A stretch of DNA of 64,000 bases. Source: JANXMY01 sp964251675 (GTDB taxonomy: Bacteria > Armatimonadota > Armatimonadia > Armatimonadales > Capsulimonadaceae). Position 1 is the stretch's first letter, and every line of letters begins with the position of its first letter. A model generated the notes under the pieces. The model was given only the letters and a program-made list of their open reading frames with translations. It was not told the origin of the DNA and ran no database searches. Shown here piece by piece: positions 31,571 through 39,802 of the stretch. Both the position numbers and the translations under genes were made by a program. The stretch is from assembly GCA_964251675.1 (NCBI GenBank), contig CAXUKS010000018.1:1-64000 (forward strand), read 5' to 3'.

Positions 31571-33255
31571 GCCAGCGTTACCTCCGCCCGGACGACCCCG
31601 GCACGGGGGTGGCGGGCAATGAGACTCACTGTGCCGCCAGTGGGCGCGTGAACGACCCAGTCGACATGGGCGCGGTCGTCGGTGGGGTCGGCGACGGGGC
31701 TGAACCCGGACGCGGCTTTGCCGACACGGCCTTCTAATTGCCCCAGTTCTTCGCGCCACTTGCCCGTGTGCAGTTGTGCCCCGTCCGGCAGGGCGATTTC
31801 GGCGATGACCGGGCGGACACTTTTGCGCTCCAATGCCCGCTTGGACACATGAGTCGGCAGCCAGCCGGTGTTCTGAACGACAAGGCGAACGCGGTACAGG
31901 TCGCCCCCGAGCGGCTTGGCTTCGGCGGACAGCAGTTCGAGCCTGGGCGTAATCAGCGCCTGCCAGAGCAGCCAGTCGGCGTGCGGGGCGATTTCGGCTT
32001 CCAGCAGGTGCGGGGGCGGGTTGCGGAAGCAGTAGGCGTAGTCCCAGCCGCCAATTTCCACGGGGCCAAGCTCGGGGTGCTCAAACGGGGTCCAGGGCAC
32101 GAAGCCGAGGCCGTCCAGCTTTTCGTCGTTCCAGGCGATCATCTTCAGGTCGTCTTCCACGGGATGCTCACGGAACCACTCAATAAACTTGTAGTCTTTA
32201 ATGCCCGCCTGCCGCTGCGGGGACCACAGCTCCGTGGTCCAGGCGAACACCCCCAGATGGTCGTACATCCAGTCGTCGAAAACGCCCGTAATGACTTCTT
32301 TCGGGTGATACTTGAAGTCGTGGAAGACGGACACGGCGGGGTAGCCTGTCAGCGCCGTGCCTTTCGCGCCGATTTTCTCATACGCCCAGAGGTCTTCGGG
32401 GATCATGTCCGAGTCGGGCTTGGTCCCATAGGGGCGCAGCAGGACGCCGCTCAGGGTGTGGAACGTCACCGCGCTGCAGATGTTGGGGTGCTTGACGATA
32501 AACTCCACCATCGCCCGCACTTCCGGTTCCGAGGCCGGGTATTCCCCCGCCCCGCCCTGCTCGCCTTCGGGCCGCCATTCGGACGGGAAGTTGCGGTTCA
32601 GGTCCAATCCTTCTTTGGTCTTCTGCATCTTGATCTGCACGCCGTCGAAATTGGTCAAGCGGCCTTCGGGGAGCTGCCGGTAGTACGTGCCGCCGGTCTC
32701 GGCGGCATCGCGGCGGATCAGCAGACGCGGCTCGTCGGGGTGCGCTTTCCAGGCTCCGTTGGGGTCCAGTATCCGCATGGACAGCAGCTTGCCGTTGCCG
32801 TCGAGGTCCTCGCGGCGCAGGCCCTCAATCGGCTCCTCATCAAAGGGATAAGGCCGGGCGGACGACCGCAGCCAGCGCGGCGGGGTCTGCATGGCAAGCT
32901 CCGCGCCGTCGGGGTTGACGCGGGGGAGGACATAAAACGTGCGCGTGTCCAGAGCACGGGTGACATCGGCATTCGTGCTGTCTTCGGTGACCAGCTTGTG
33001 CAGCAGGTACAGCGCGGCGCTCGACGGAGACAGCTCAGTCGCATGGATATTGGCGTCCACCCAGAGGGCGGGCTTTTCGTCGGCGGGGCCGGTGGCAGTG
33101 CGGGTGGCGGTCGCCAGCCACAGGTCGCGGCCTTCGTAGGACTTCCCGATGCTGTGAAGCTGAATGAGTTCGGGATGCGCTTCTGCCAGCCCGTGCAGGA
33201 TGTCGGTCAGCGCGGCATAAGGGTAGTAACGGTCAAAGCGAAGTTCGGTGGGCAT
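31567..33255 (-). CDS. M14 zinc carboxypeptidase
   Basis: This is a 562-residue metallocarboxypeptidase of the M14 family. Zinc ligands His71 and Glu74 are in NIHATE, and the third His is in TFHTLSG. Substrate-binding NRNFPSEW and the catalytic Glu in TTELWSP are present. No convincing signal peptide is seen, so a cytoplasmic role or non-classical export is open. The C-terminal 150 residues form an additional beta-rich domain (LVVQNTGWLPTHVSKRAL...). A 15-bp tandem repeat starts 18 nt upstream of its ATG. Confidence 0.9.
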   Translation of the reverse strand: MPTELRFDRYYPYAALTDILHGLAEAHPELIQLHSIGKSYEGRDLWLATATRTATGPADEKPALWVDANIHATELSPSSAALYLLHKLVTEDSTNADVTRALDTRTFYVLPRVNPDGAELAMQTPPRWLRSSARPYPFDEEPIEGLRREDLDGNGKLLSMRILDPNGAWKAHPDEPRLLIRRDAAETGGTYYRQLPEGRLTNFDGVQIKMQKTKEGLDLNRNFPSEWRPEGEQGGAGEYPASEPEVRAMVEFIVKHPNICSAVTFHTLSGVLLRPYGTKPDSDMIPEDLWAYEKIGAKGTALTGYPAVSVFHDFKYHPKEVITGVFDDWMYDHLGVFAWTTELWSPQRQAGIKDYKFIEWFREHPVEDDLKMIAWNDEKLDGLGFVPWTPFEHPELGPVEIGGWDYAYCFRNPPPHLLEAEIAPHADWLLWQALITPRLELLSAEAKPLGGDLYRVRLVVQNTGWLPTHVSKRALERKSVRPVIAEIALPDGAQLHTGKWREELGQLEGRVGKAASGFSPVADPTDDRAHVDWVVHAPTGGTVSLIARHPRAGVVRAEVTLA

Positions 33256-33273
33256 GGGCGGGTTCTTTCAATC

Positions 33274-33343
33274 AATAGCGGCCAGGTGAATAGCGGCCAG
33301 GTGAATAGCGGCCAGGTGAATAGCGGCCAGGTGAATAGCGGCC
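33274..33343. repeat. 15-bp tandem repeat array, broken by an assembly gap
   Basis: At least 4.6 perfect copies of AATAGCGGCCAGGTG run from 33274 into the N-run at 33344. The true copy number is unknown because the array enters the gap. It lies immediately upstream of the M14 peptidase start codon. Confidence 0.95.
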
Positions 33344-33443
33344 NNNNNNNNNNNNNNNNNNNNNNNNNNNNNNNNNNNNNNNNNNNNNNNNNNNNNNNNN
33401 NNNNNNNNNNNNNNNNNNNNNNNNNNNNNNNNNNNNNNNNNNN
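33344..33443. other. Assembly gap (100 N)
   Basis: A run of 100 N between the tandem repeat and a MITE-like element; a round number suggests a gap of unknown length. Repeats on both sides explain why the assembly failed here. With the flanking repeats, the whole 33256-33705 interval contains no gene that I can see. Confidence 0.97.
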
Positions 33444-33450
33444 AGAGAGC

Positions 33451-33589
33451 CGAGGGGTTGAAAACCCCTCGCTCGGTGAGGCGTCCTGCGGACGAAGGAA
33501 ATTAGGATAGCCAGAGGGCGCAGCAAGCAGCGCCCCTACTTCTTCCACCTAGAGGGTGCTTCTCCTAGCAAGGGGTTTTCAACCCCTCG
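33451..33589. repeat. MITE-like palindromic element, family 1, copy B
   Basis: This 139-bp element begins CGAGGGGTTGAAAACCCCTC and ends GGGGTTTTCAACCCCTCG. The inverted arms extend imperfectly for about 35 nt (GCTCGGTGAGGCGTCC on the left against GCTTCTCCTAGC on the right). It is clearly homologous to 19772-19909 at both ends but differs in the centre. The interval 33590-33705, upstream of the transglutaminase gene, has no other feature. Confidence 0.8.
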
Positions 33590-33705
33590 ATCCTACGCGC
33601 CATTTCGTCAGGCATGACTTTGTGCCTGTTCGGGTACACTCAAAGCACGCACTTTTGCGGGCAGCGTCGCCACTTCCCCTTTATGTTACCCCTGGAACTG
33701 AAACC

Positions 33706-34509
33706 ATGCGGATTCGTATCGGCTATGACATCATTTTCAATTTCGCCGCGCCCACGCCCATGCTGCTGCTGCTTAATACATACCCGACGGAGGCACACCG
33801 GCTGGAAGGCGAGGACCGGCCACACACGGACCCGGAAATCCCTATCACCGAGTTTATAGACTCGTTTGGCAACCGCGCCAGCCGTCTGGTCGCCCCGGCG
33901 GGGCGAGTGCGCTTTCACAATTCCGTGATTGCTGAAGACAGCGGCCTCCACGACCGCGTGCGTGTCGATGCCCCGCAGCAGCCTATCGAGAGCCTTCCCG
34001 ACGAATGTATGCCGTATCTGCTCGGCTCGAGGTACTGCGAAGTGTACGAAATGACCCCGATTGCCTGGGAGATGTTCGGCAATGCCCCGACCGGCTGGGA
34101 CCGGGTGCAGACCGTGTGCGACTGGGTGTGCAGCCACATTACATTCGGCTACAAGTTTGCCCGGCCCACCAAAACGGCGCTCGATGTCTACCATGAGCGC
34201 ACCGGCGTCTGCCGGGACTTTACGCATCTGGCCGTGACCTTCTGCCGCGCCCTGAACATTCCGGCCCGGTACTGCAACGGCTACCTGGGCGACATCGGCA
34301 TGCCGTTTGACCCCGCGCCGATGGACTTCAATGCCTGGTTTGAGGTGTATCTGGGGGGGCAATGGCATACGTTCGACGCCCGCCACAACGAGCCGCGCAT
34401 CGGGCGCGTTTTGATGGCACGGGGCCGAGACGCTGTCGATATTGCCATGACGACTTCATTTGGCAGCAACGTGCTGGAAAAGTTTGTGGTGGTGACTGAA
34501 GAGGTCTGA
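33706..34509 (+). CDS. Transglutaminase-like cysteine protease family protein
   Basis: This is a 267-residue protein of the bacterial transglutaminase-like (COG1305) family. The N-terminal beta domain (MRIRIGYDIIFNFAAPTPMLLLLN) precedes the catalytic core, with Cys169 in TGVCRDFTHLA and Asp224 in HTFDARHN. The usual catalytic His of the family (DFHAW) is replaced by Asn209 (MDFNAW). I believe small substitutions here recur in this subfamily, so the family may use another residue or be non-hydrolytic. The start at 33706 fits the domain boundary, since upstream codons to 33556 run into the repeat element. Confidence 0.88.
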   Translation: MRIRIGYDIIFNFAAPTPMLLLLNTYPTEAHRLEGEDRPHTDPEIPITEFIDSFGNRASRLVAPAGRVRFHNSVIAEDSGLHDRVRVDAPQQPIESLPDECMPYLLGSRYCEVYEMTPIAWEMFGNAPTGWDRVQTVCDWVCSHITFGYKFARPTKTALDVYHERTGVCRDFTHLAVTFCRALNIPARYCNGYLGDIGMPFDPAPMDFNAWFEVYLGGQWHTFDARHNEPRIGRVLMARGRDAVDIAMTTSFGSNVLEKFVVVTEEV

Positions 34510-34529
34510 ACGAATGAGCGGCCTGCCCT

Positions 34530-35267
34530 TTACTTTGCCGCCCACGGCGGGCTGCTGCTCAGAGAAATAATACCGGGATATTGCACGGAGCCATCGGCAT
34601 TCTTCGTGCCTTGCAGTCCCACATAGACCGTCACCGTTTTTGTCTGGCTGTCGTAGAGCAGGACGGTCGGTGTCTCCTGAACATTCACCAAATCTGCGAA
34701 CTGGGAAGCCGCCTGAATAGCTTTTTTGCCGTCTCCGGCAGCCTGGGCGGCTTGGAAGTTCTTTGCGTTCAGCCCCGCTTCGGCGGCGTACTTCGGGTAA
34801 AACCCTGGTTCCAAATCTTCCTGATGGCTGTACAGAACGTCGTACATCGGCCAGAACTTGCCTTCCGAGGCGGCAATGGCCGAAGCTTCTCCAGCGGCAA
34901 TCGCATACTGATGAATGGTCGGGAAGGGGCGATGCAGGAAGATGAGGTTGGCCTGCGCGGGGTACGTAGCAAGCAGTTTTTCCAGAAGCGGGCGAGCTTT
35001 GCCGCACTGCGGGCACTGAAAATCCCCGAACTCAGCCAGGGTGTAGCGGGCGTTCGCTTGACCACGCGGGGGCGCGGCAGCGTGAGAAACAATATCCGGC
35101 CACTGCGCGGCAAGCTTCGCGGTATCCATTCTGGGCGCGGGTTGCGGAGTATTTGTTCCCTGCGTGGCAGCGGCATTGCCGAAGTGGCTGATGCCCCAGC
35201 TCAGCAGGCCAAGCAGGGCGACAAAGACCGCCAGCAGACCCACTTGTTTTCCCGTCTGACTATTCAC
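34530..35267 (-). CDS. Membrane-anchored DsbA/thioredoxin-fold protein
   Basis: This is a 245-residue protein with one N-terminal anchor (residues 8-27) and an extracytoplasmic DsbA-like domain. The active site is CPQC (Cys85, Cys88) in FGDFQCPQCGK, followed by the HRPFPTIHQYA region typical of DsbG/BdbD-type proteins. It likely introduces disulfides in exported proteins. The GTG start overlaps the VKOR stop (GTGA), so it is probably reoxidised by the VKOR homologue encoded directly upstream. Confidence 0.9.
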   Translation of the reverse strand: MNSQTGKQVGLLAVFVALLGLLSWGISHFGNAAATQGTNTPQPAPRMDTAKLAAQWPDIVSHAAAPPRGQANARYTLAEFGDFQCPQCGKARPLLEKLLATYPAQANLIFLHRPFPTIHQYAIAAGEASAIAASEGKFWPMYDVLYSHQEDLEPGFYPKYAAEAGLNAKNFQAAQAAGDGKKAIQAASQFADLVNVQETPTVLLYDSQTKTVTVYVGLQGTKNADGSVQYPGIISLSSSPPWAAK

Positions 35268-35764
35268 AGGCTATTTCTCTTTCTTGACATCCACCACTCT
35301 ATTGCAGCCGTCAGCAGCAGCACTGTCATGGTCCATGCCGAGGCCCGGCACCAGGGGCAGTAGGCATGAACTTCCGCGTAGGCCACCCATTGCAGATACC
35401 AGGAAAACGCCGTGCCGGTTCCCGTAATCAGCCAGAACAGCCCGTGCAGGCGCGTGTCCAGCGTTGCACTCTCGCTGCCGAGTCGCAGCAGAGACAGGCC
35501 CAGCAGAACCACATAGCCCAGCAGCCCCAGCAGAGCCACCGGCGTGTGGGGCAGCCCCGGCAGGTCCAGATGCGCCCAGCGGCTTGCCGCCACCAGCGCA
35601 CAGCCGCCGTTCGCTGTGCAGGGCAGGTCTATCCCCACCCGCTCGGACCACCACAACGACCCGGCAATCCCTGCCCCGACAAACGAGAGCGCCGCCCCCG
35701 CCAGAACGAAAGCCAGGCGGATTGGGACGGCGCGTTTTTGGGATTGTATCTCCGAAATCGGCAT
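35264..35764 (-). CDS. Vitamin K epoxide reductase (VKOR) family membrane protein
   Basis: This is a 166-residue membrane protein with four helices. The loop cysteines Cys49 and Cys55 (LPCTANGGCALV) and the active-site CPWC (Cys136, Cys139) match bacterial VKOR homologues that reoxidise DsbA in place of DsbB, passing electrons to quinone. It lies between the ARPP-1 gene (TAATG overlap) and the DsbA-like gene (GTGA overlap), forming a disulfide-formation operon. Confidence 0.92.
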   Translation of the reverse strand: MPISEIQSQKRAVPIRLAFVLAGAALSFVGAGIAGSLWWSERVGIDLPCTANGGCALVAASRWAHLDLPGLPHTPVALLGLLGYVVLLGLSLLRLGSESATLDTRLHGLFWLITGTGTAFSWYLQWVAYAEVHAYCPWCRASAWTMTVLLLTAAIEWWMSRKRNSL

Positions 35765-36951
35765 TAGTTGGTCAGCACCGCGTCGCGGGTCCAGAACGCC
35801 TCATGCAGCAGGGAAAGCCGGGAGCCGCCCGAGGCGGCAATCGCCGCGACCCGGACACCCGCGCCGTCCGCATTCTGCACCCGCGCCGCGCATGACAACG
35901 CGCAGGCGCGGGAGGGCGTGCCAGGAGTGGTGTCCAGCGCCGCCAGCCAGCGGGCGGCTTCCGCATCACGCAGAGGCACAGACGGGCGGTGCGGGCGGCT
36001 TATCGCGGCTTGAAGCGCATAGGAGCGCAGGAGCGACGGCCACATCTGCGAAAACAGGGCCGGGTCCCGGTACAGGTCCGCACAGACAATCCGGCCATTG
36101 ATCGCGGCCACAACCCCGATGACCCGTCCCGGTGTCCCGGACTGCACCGGCACGGTCAGCGCCGTGGCATAGGGCAGCATCGCCGCCTGTGCGGCGGGAG
36201 CCGAGGCCAGCGCGGCATAGGTTCCGGTCTGCGTGTGTGCGCCGAAATGCGTGGTCGCCTGCCCCACGGCGTTCCAGACCGGTTTCTGCTCCCCGGTCAC
36301 CTGCATCGCGTAGCGCACCGAGGGAATGGCAATCGTCATGCTTTTGCGAAAGTCTGGCGACGGTCCTTCAGAACGTTCTGCCTCCACGCAGAAGGCCGGA
36401 ACCCGCACCTGAGCACTTCGGGCCGGAACAATGGTATCTGCCGCCGCGCCCCGGTCCTGCCCGCCGCCGGGGACGACCTGCCCGTCGGGGATATACGTCG
36501 GCTTCGGAGCGACATTGGTGACCATCAGCACACCCGCGCCGCGATGCTCCTGTCCTTCGTCAGCATTGGTGACGTAATCTTCGGCAATGGTGACGCCCGC
36601 AGGCACGGTATAGGCCGCTCCGAGGCCAGGCGTACAGCCGGCGCCCGCTTCGCTTGCCCGCAGGCTGCCCCGGTCCATGCCTTCGGCCAGCGTCACAAAC
36701 TCTGCGGCGTGGGAAGCGGGCGCAGCCGACTGATTGGAATACACGGGATATACCGTCAGGTTGGCATACGTCGCCGGGCGGGCCAGCGCCAGATGTCCAA
36801 AGCCGGTCTGCAGCACGGAGCCATCCGCCTCAGAGGCGCTTGCGGCGGGGGAGGTGTGGGGACGAAACACAAAAGAGCCAGCGGCAAACAGCGCCACTCC
36901 TGCCGCGCCGAAGGCGGCTGCCCGTGCGATCTTCCGAGAAAGCTGAGGCAT
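35764..36951 (-). CDS. Secreted ARPP-1 (DUF6569) domain protein
   Basis: This is a 395-residue protein with an N-terminal signal or anchor (residues 8-28). The ARPP-1 pattern is visible as NLTVYPVYS, EFVTLAEGM, the GVLMVTNVAPKPTYIPDGQVVPGGGQDR segment, and VRVPAFCVEAERS. ARPP-1 domains have no established biochemical role. Several Cys residues (CTPGL, FCVE, CADLY, CALSC) fit with the downstream disulfide-forming genes to which it is coupled. It is first in the operon ARPP-1, VKOR, DsbA-like. Confidence 0.8.
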   Translation of the reverse strand: MPQLSRKIARAAAFGAAGVALFAAGSFVFRPHTSPAASASEADGSVLQTGFGHLALARPATYANLTVYPVYSNQSAAPASHAAEFVTLAEGMDRGSLRASEAGAGCTPGLGAAYTVPAGVTIAEDYVTNADEGQEHRGAGVLMVTNVAPKPTYIPDGQVVPGGGQDRGAAADTIVPARSAQVRVPAFCVEAERSEGPSPDFRKSMTIAIPSVRYAMQVTGEQKPVWNAVGQATTHFGAHTQTGTYAALASAPAAQAAMLPYATALTVPVQSGTPGRVIGVVAAINGRIVCADLYRDPALFSQMWPSLLRSYALQAAISRPHRPSVPLRDAEAARWLAALDTTPGTPSRACALSCAARVQNADGAGVRVAAIAASGGSRLSLLHEAFWTRDAVLTN

Positions 36952-37103
36952 ACTTTGATCCCTTCCAAAGAAGCCGCTCGCCCGAATGCGGCGGGATGGT
37001 ACGCTCTTATTATAACCGGGGAACGCCGGAAAAGCAAGGGGAAAAAGGTGGGCGCACAGGGCGAGCGCATCTCATTTAGTGTTTTTCGTTGGTCGCTAGA
37101 GTT

Positions 37104-37123
37104 CGAGGGGTTTTAACCCCTCG
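37104..37123. repeat. Isolated end of a family 1 palindromic element
   Basis: A near-perfect 20-bp palindrome (CGAGGGGTTTTAACCCCTCG) followed by GGTAAGGaacacgcc, resembling the left end of element A (CGAGGGGTTGAAAACCCCTC, GGTAAGGCGTCC). It looks like a truncated copy. It lies in the 423-bp gap 36952-37374 upstream of the ARPP-1 gene, which otherwise holds only the next element. Confidence 0.6.
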
Positions 37124-37204
37124 GGTAAGGAACACGCCGCATAGAGTAATTTGGCCGTTATTTAGATGCGCTGCCCCTAGGTGGACGCATCTTAATGAGA
37201 ACTT

Positions 37205-37368
37205 CGAGGGTCTGAACCCCCTCGCTGGGGGGCGCAGACGCCGTGAACCCGCCTGCGCGGGTACGGAGCAGAATAAGAGCAGCACCGCCTCGTGTTCTAA
37301 TTTTTGTCTTCACCCGCGCAGACGGGTTCACGGCGCTTCGCCCCCCAGCGAGGGGGTTCAGACCCTCG
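37205..37368. repeat. Long-inverted-repeat element (family 1-like), copy C
   Basis: This 164-bp element has arms of about 58 nt that match with few mismatches: the left arm begins CGAGGGTCTGAACCCCCTCG and continues GCTGGGGGGCGCAGACGCCGTGAACCC, and the right arm is its inverse, ending 37368. The pairing extends one or two bases further out (TT..AA). It ends 6 bp from the stop codon of the CelD-like gene, where it may also act as a terminator. Confidence 0.85.
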
Positions 37369-37374
37369 AAAGCG

Positions 37375-38604
37375 TCAGACCTGAGCGGCCCGGCGCTCTT
37401 CGGGTGTGCAGAAGCCGCACTCGCACTCCGAGCCGTTCCACCGTGACAAGCGCCGCGTAACCATTCGCCAGGCCGAGCGCAGCAGCGCACGGGGCGTCAC
37501 AGACAGGCAGCTTAGCTCATCGTACACCCATTCCGCTTCCGTGCCCCAGCGTGTTTTCCAGGCTTCCGCTTCGGGCAGATAGTCCAGCGCCGTCAGCCCC
37601 CGCGCCTGCGCGTCCTGAATCAAGGCCGCGTGCAGGACCGTCACCGGGCTGTACCGATGCCACCGGGGCAGGAACCCGGAATAGTAAAACGTCAGCCGCC
37701 CCGCGTATTCCAGCACGGATTGTGCCGCAATGGTTTCCCCGCCTACTTCCAGCACCGCAATCGCTGCCCTCCCCTGCCCGGACAGGCGCGTCAAGATATC
37801 GTGCAGAAACGCCTGCTGGGCGTCCCCCGGCAGATGGTTCATGTGGGACGGGCCGCGCTCCGAGTTGGCGCGGCGGGCGTGCAGGCAGATCAGCGTTCGA
37901 GCCGCCTGCGAGACGGCCTCCGGGTCGCGGTGGATGGTCACCGACCACGCGTGCCCCTCACGAGTCAGCAGGCGCGGGTAGTAGGCCGTGTTGTCGCGCA
38001 TGGATTTGGACAGGGAGCGCCGAAACGCGGGCCATTCCGGGGGCAGGCGGCGCGTCTGCCCCAGCCGCTGCCGACGCCGGGTCAGCACAAAGGGATACCT
38101 GCCTGTCAGACGCCGCCAGAGCGGGCCAATCTCACCGGTCCCGGCGCGGCGCAGCAGGCGCAGGTGAATGAGGTCCCAATCGGTGCGTCCCGGCCAGGCC
38201 AGCAAAGCCCGGCAGAGAGCATCGAAGACCGCCTCCGGCGCGGCAGCATCCAGCAAAATCAGCGGCTCCTCGGTGAGGTCGTCCACAAGGCAGTGAATGC
38301 GCGTTCCCAGCGGGCGCAGAGGCCGCAGGCGCAGCGGCCCCGCGCCGTCGCCGGGGAAAAAGAACGGAGCCAGCCCCACGAGATGTCCCAACGCATCATG
38401 CACCTGGGCGACCAGCAGGCGGTATCCCGGCGCTGCCCCGCCGCCAAACTTCTGCCACCACTCCCACGCCCATTCCCAGGTACAAAAGGGAGTCGGGTAG
38501 TCGCAGTGAGCCAGCAGCACGTTCCACGGATCGCGCAGAGCCAGAAATTCGCCGTCTGTGGTGATCTCCCGGCAGACGGAAATGAGGGGGAAAGAAAGTG
38601 CCAT
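37375..38604 (-). CDS. CelD/BcsL-type GNAT acetyltransferase
   Basis: This is a 409-residue protein of the CelD/BcsL (FemAB-related, double GNAT) family. The diagnostic features are an N-terminal WNVLLAHCDYPTPFCTWEWAWEWW segment, the central SLSKSMRDNTAYYPR helix and the C-terminal GNAT-like strand LTFYYSGFLPRWHRYSPVTVLHAALI with DYLPEAEAWKTRW. Such proteins are common in exopolysaccharide and cellulose loci, with suspected acyl or amino-acyl transfer. The C-terminus carries a CECGFC cluster. Its stop codon abuts the inverted-repeat element. Confidence 0.85.
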   Translation of the reverse strand: MALSFPLISVCREITTDGEFLALRDPWNVLLAHCDYPTPFCTWEWAWEWWQKFGGGAAPGYRLLVAQVHDALGHLVGLAPFFFPGDGAGPLRLRPLRPLGTRIHCLVDDLTEEPLILLDAAAPEAVFDALCRALLAWPGRTDWDLIHLRLLRRAGTGEIGPLWRRLTGRYPFVLTRRRQRLGQTRRLPPEWPAFRRSLSKSMRDNTAYYPRLLTREGHAWSVTIHRDPEAVSQAARTLICLHARRANSERGPSHMNHLPGDAQQAFLHDILTRLSGQGRAAIAVLEVGGETIAAQSVLEYAGRLTFYYSGFLPRWHRYSPVTVLHAALIQDAQARGLTALDYLPEAEAWKTRWGTEAEWVYDELSCLSVTPRALLRSAWRMVTRRLSRWNGSECECGFCTPEERRAAQV

Positions 38605-38642
38605 CAGTTGTTATTATGGCAGATAGGCGTCAAACGCTCAGA

Positions 38643-38672
38643 CAAAAAGCGCACCCGGCATTGCTGCCGGGT
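38643..38672 (-). terminator. Terminator after the foldase gene
   Basis: A perfect 8-bp stem (ACCCGGCA 38653-38660 with 38665-38672) is followed on the minus strand by GCGCTTTTTG. It lies 26 nt beyond the foldase stop. Confidence 0.85.
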
Positions 38673-38697
38673 ACGCTGGTGCTGAGAAGTGACTATG

Positions 38698-39750
38698 TCA
38701 ACGCCCTCTGACGGCCTGCTCGTACTGGGGCCAGAAAGCTTTCAGCTGCGACGTACGCTGGAATTCTGTGAACTCTTTGGCGATTTTGGCCCCGTTCTGC
38801 TTGATGCCTTTGGCAGCCAGCGCGTTTTGCCGGGCCTCAGTGGCGACTGCCGTGAACGGCAGTTTCTGCGAAGGCGTTTTGCCGTTGCAGCGAAAAATCC
38901 ATTGCATCTTGCCGAACTCCACCGGGCCATAAGTCCCGCCAACAGGCAGATTGAACAAGGCTCTTTCCAAAGCAGGCGTCTTGGACACCGGGTTTCGTCC
39001 CCGGATCAGCGGCTGAATGGTCCCGCCCTGCGCTTTGGTGACATCTGTGCTGTAGGCGGTGGCGACCAGGGGGAAGGGTGTACCAGAGTTCAGCTCCTTC
39101 ATTGCCCGCTGGGCAAGAGCCGGGGTCGGGACGCTGATCACACTCATGCTGACCGCATCGGGCCGGTAATAAATTGAATTAGGGTTGGCCGGGTTGGAGG
39201 CGGCTTTATACCAGTTCTGCACTTCAGCATCGGTGATGGAAACGCCCTGTGCATAGACCATAGACTGCGCGAGCCTGACCCGCAGTGCATCCCGGTAAGC
39301 ACTCAGGGTCAGGCCGCGTGCAGTCAGCGACTTCTGAAAGTCCGGGTTTTCCTGATCTTTGGCAAGCTGCGTATCAACCTGCGCCTCGGTCACGGCAACG
39401 CCTTTCTTTTTAGCGAACTGAAGCTGAAGGTTCTGCTCGACCATGTTGTGGATCACGCCCTGCCCGGCGACGGACTGGAGCTTATCAAAGAAATCAGACT
39501 GGCTGATGACCGTGCCATTGATCGAAGCGACGACTGTTGTCGCCTCGTGCCGATGCCGAGTCACATAGACGCCCAGCAGAAAGCCGAGAATCAAGGACAG
39601 CGCAGCGGCGGCCAGGGGCAGACGAAAATCCCGGCGTGGTTTAGCGGGCAGAACAGCGGCCCGCCGAGCGGCGGGTTTCGGCTGTGTCGGGTTCGGCTGT
39701 GTCGGGTTCGGCTGTGTCGGGTTCGGCTGTGCGGGAGGTAGGGTTGACAT
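38698..39750 (-). CDS. SurA/PrsA-like peptidyl-prolyl isomerase
   Basis: This is a 350-residue envelope foldase. The cytosolic N-terminus carries four QPNPT repeats, then a single membrane anchor (about residues 44-66), a SurA-N-like chaperone region (ASINGTVISQSDFFDKL...) and a parvulin-type domain (about residues 205-300; SMSVISVPTPALAQRAMKEL, AYSTDVTKAQGGTIQPLIRG, FNLPVGGTYGPVE). It likely helps fold exported proteins. The terminator after it and the GT gene 52 nt upstream place it at the end of the glycan operon. Confidence 0.87.
   Translation of the reverse strand: MSTLPPAQPNPTQPNPTQPNPTQPKPAARRAAVLPAKPRRDFRLPLAAAALSLILGFLLGVYVTRHRHEATTVVASINGTVISQSDFFDKLQSVAGQGVIHNMVEQNLQLQFAKKKGVAVTEAQVDTQLAKDQENPDFQKSLTARGLTLSAYRDALRVRLAQSMVYAQGVSITDAEVQNWYKAASNPANPNSIYYRPDAVSMSVISVPTPALAQRAMKELNSGTPFPLVATAYSTDVTKAQGGTIQPLIRGRNPVSKTPALERALFNLPVGGTYGPVEFGKMQWIFRCNGKTPSQKLPFTAVATEARQNALAAKGIKQNGAKIAKEFTEFQRTSQLKAFWPQYEQAVRGR
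39675..39732. repeat. 15-bp tandem repeat at the 5' end of the foldase gene
   Basis: About 3.9 copies of a GGGTTCGGCTGTGTC unit (the first with a mismatch) encode QPNPT repeats near the start codon at 39750. The unit length matches the 15-bp arrays at 33274 and 48933. Confidence 0.93.
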
Positions 39751-39802
39751 ATTTTAGGCGGCTCCGTTGCGTAACTATAAGTTGATTTAATTTGATTCGA
39801 CG

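Noticed and set aside
33274..33343. CRISPR array
   Set aside because: The 15-bp units are directly contiguous with no spacers, and no cas gene is in the window.
31738..33510. 590-codon plus-strand open frame spanning the N gap
   Set aside because: It is antisense to the M14 peptidase and runs through unknown bases; GC-rich codon bias explains it.
37205..37368. Insertion sequence
   Set aside because: At 164 bp with no ORF it cannot encode a transposase; treated as a non-autonomous inverted-repeat element.
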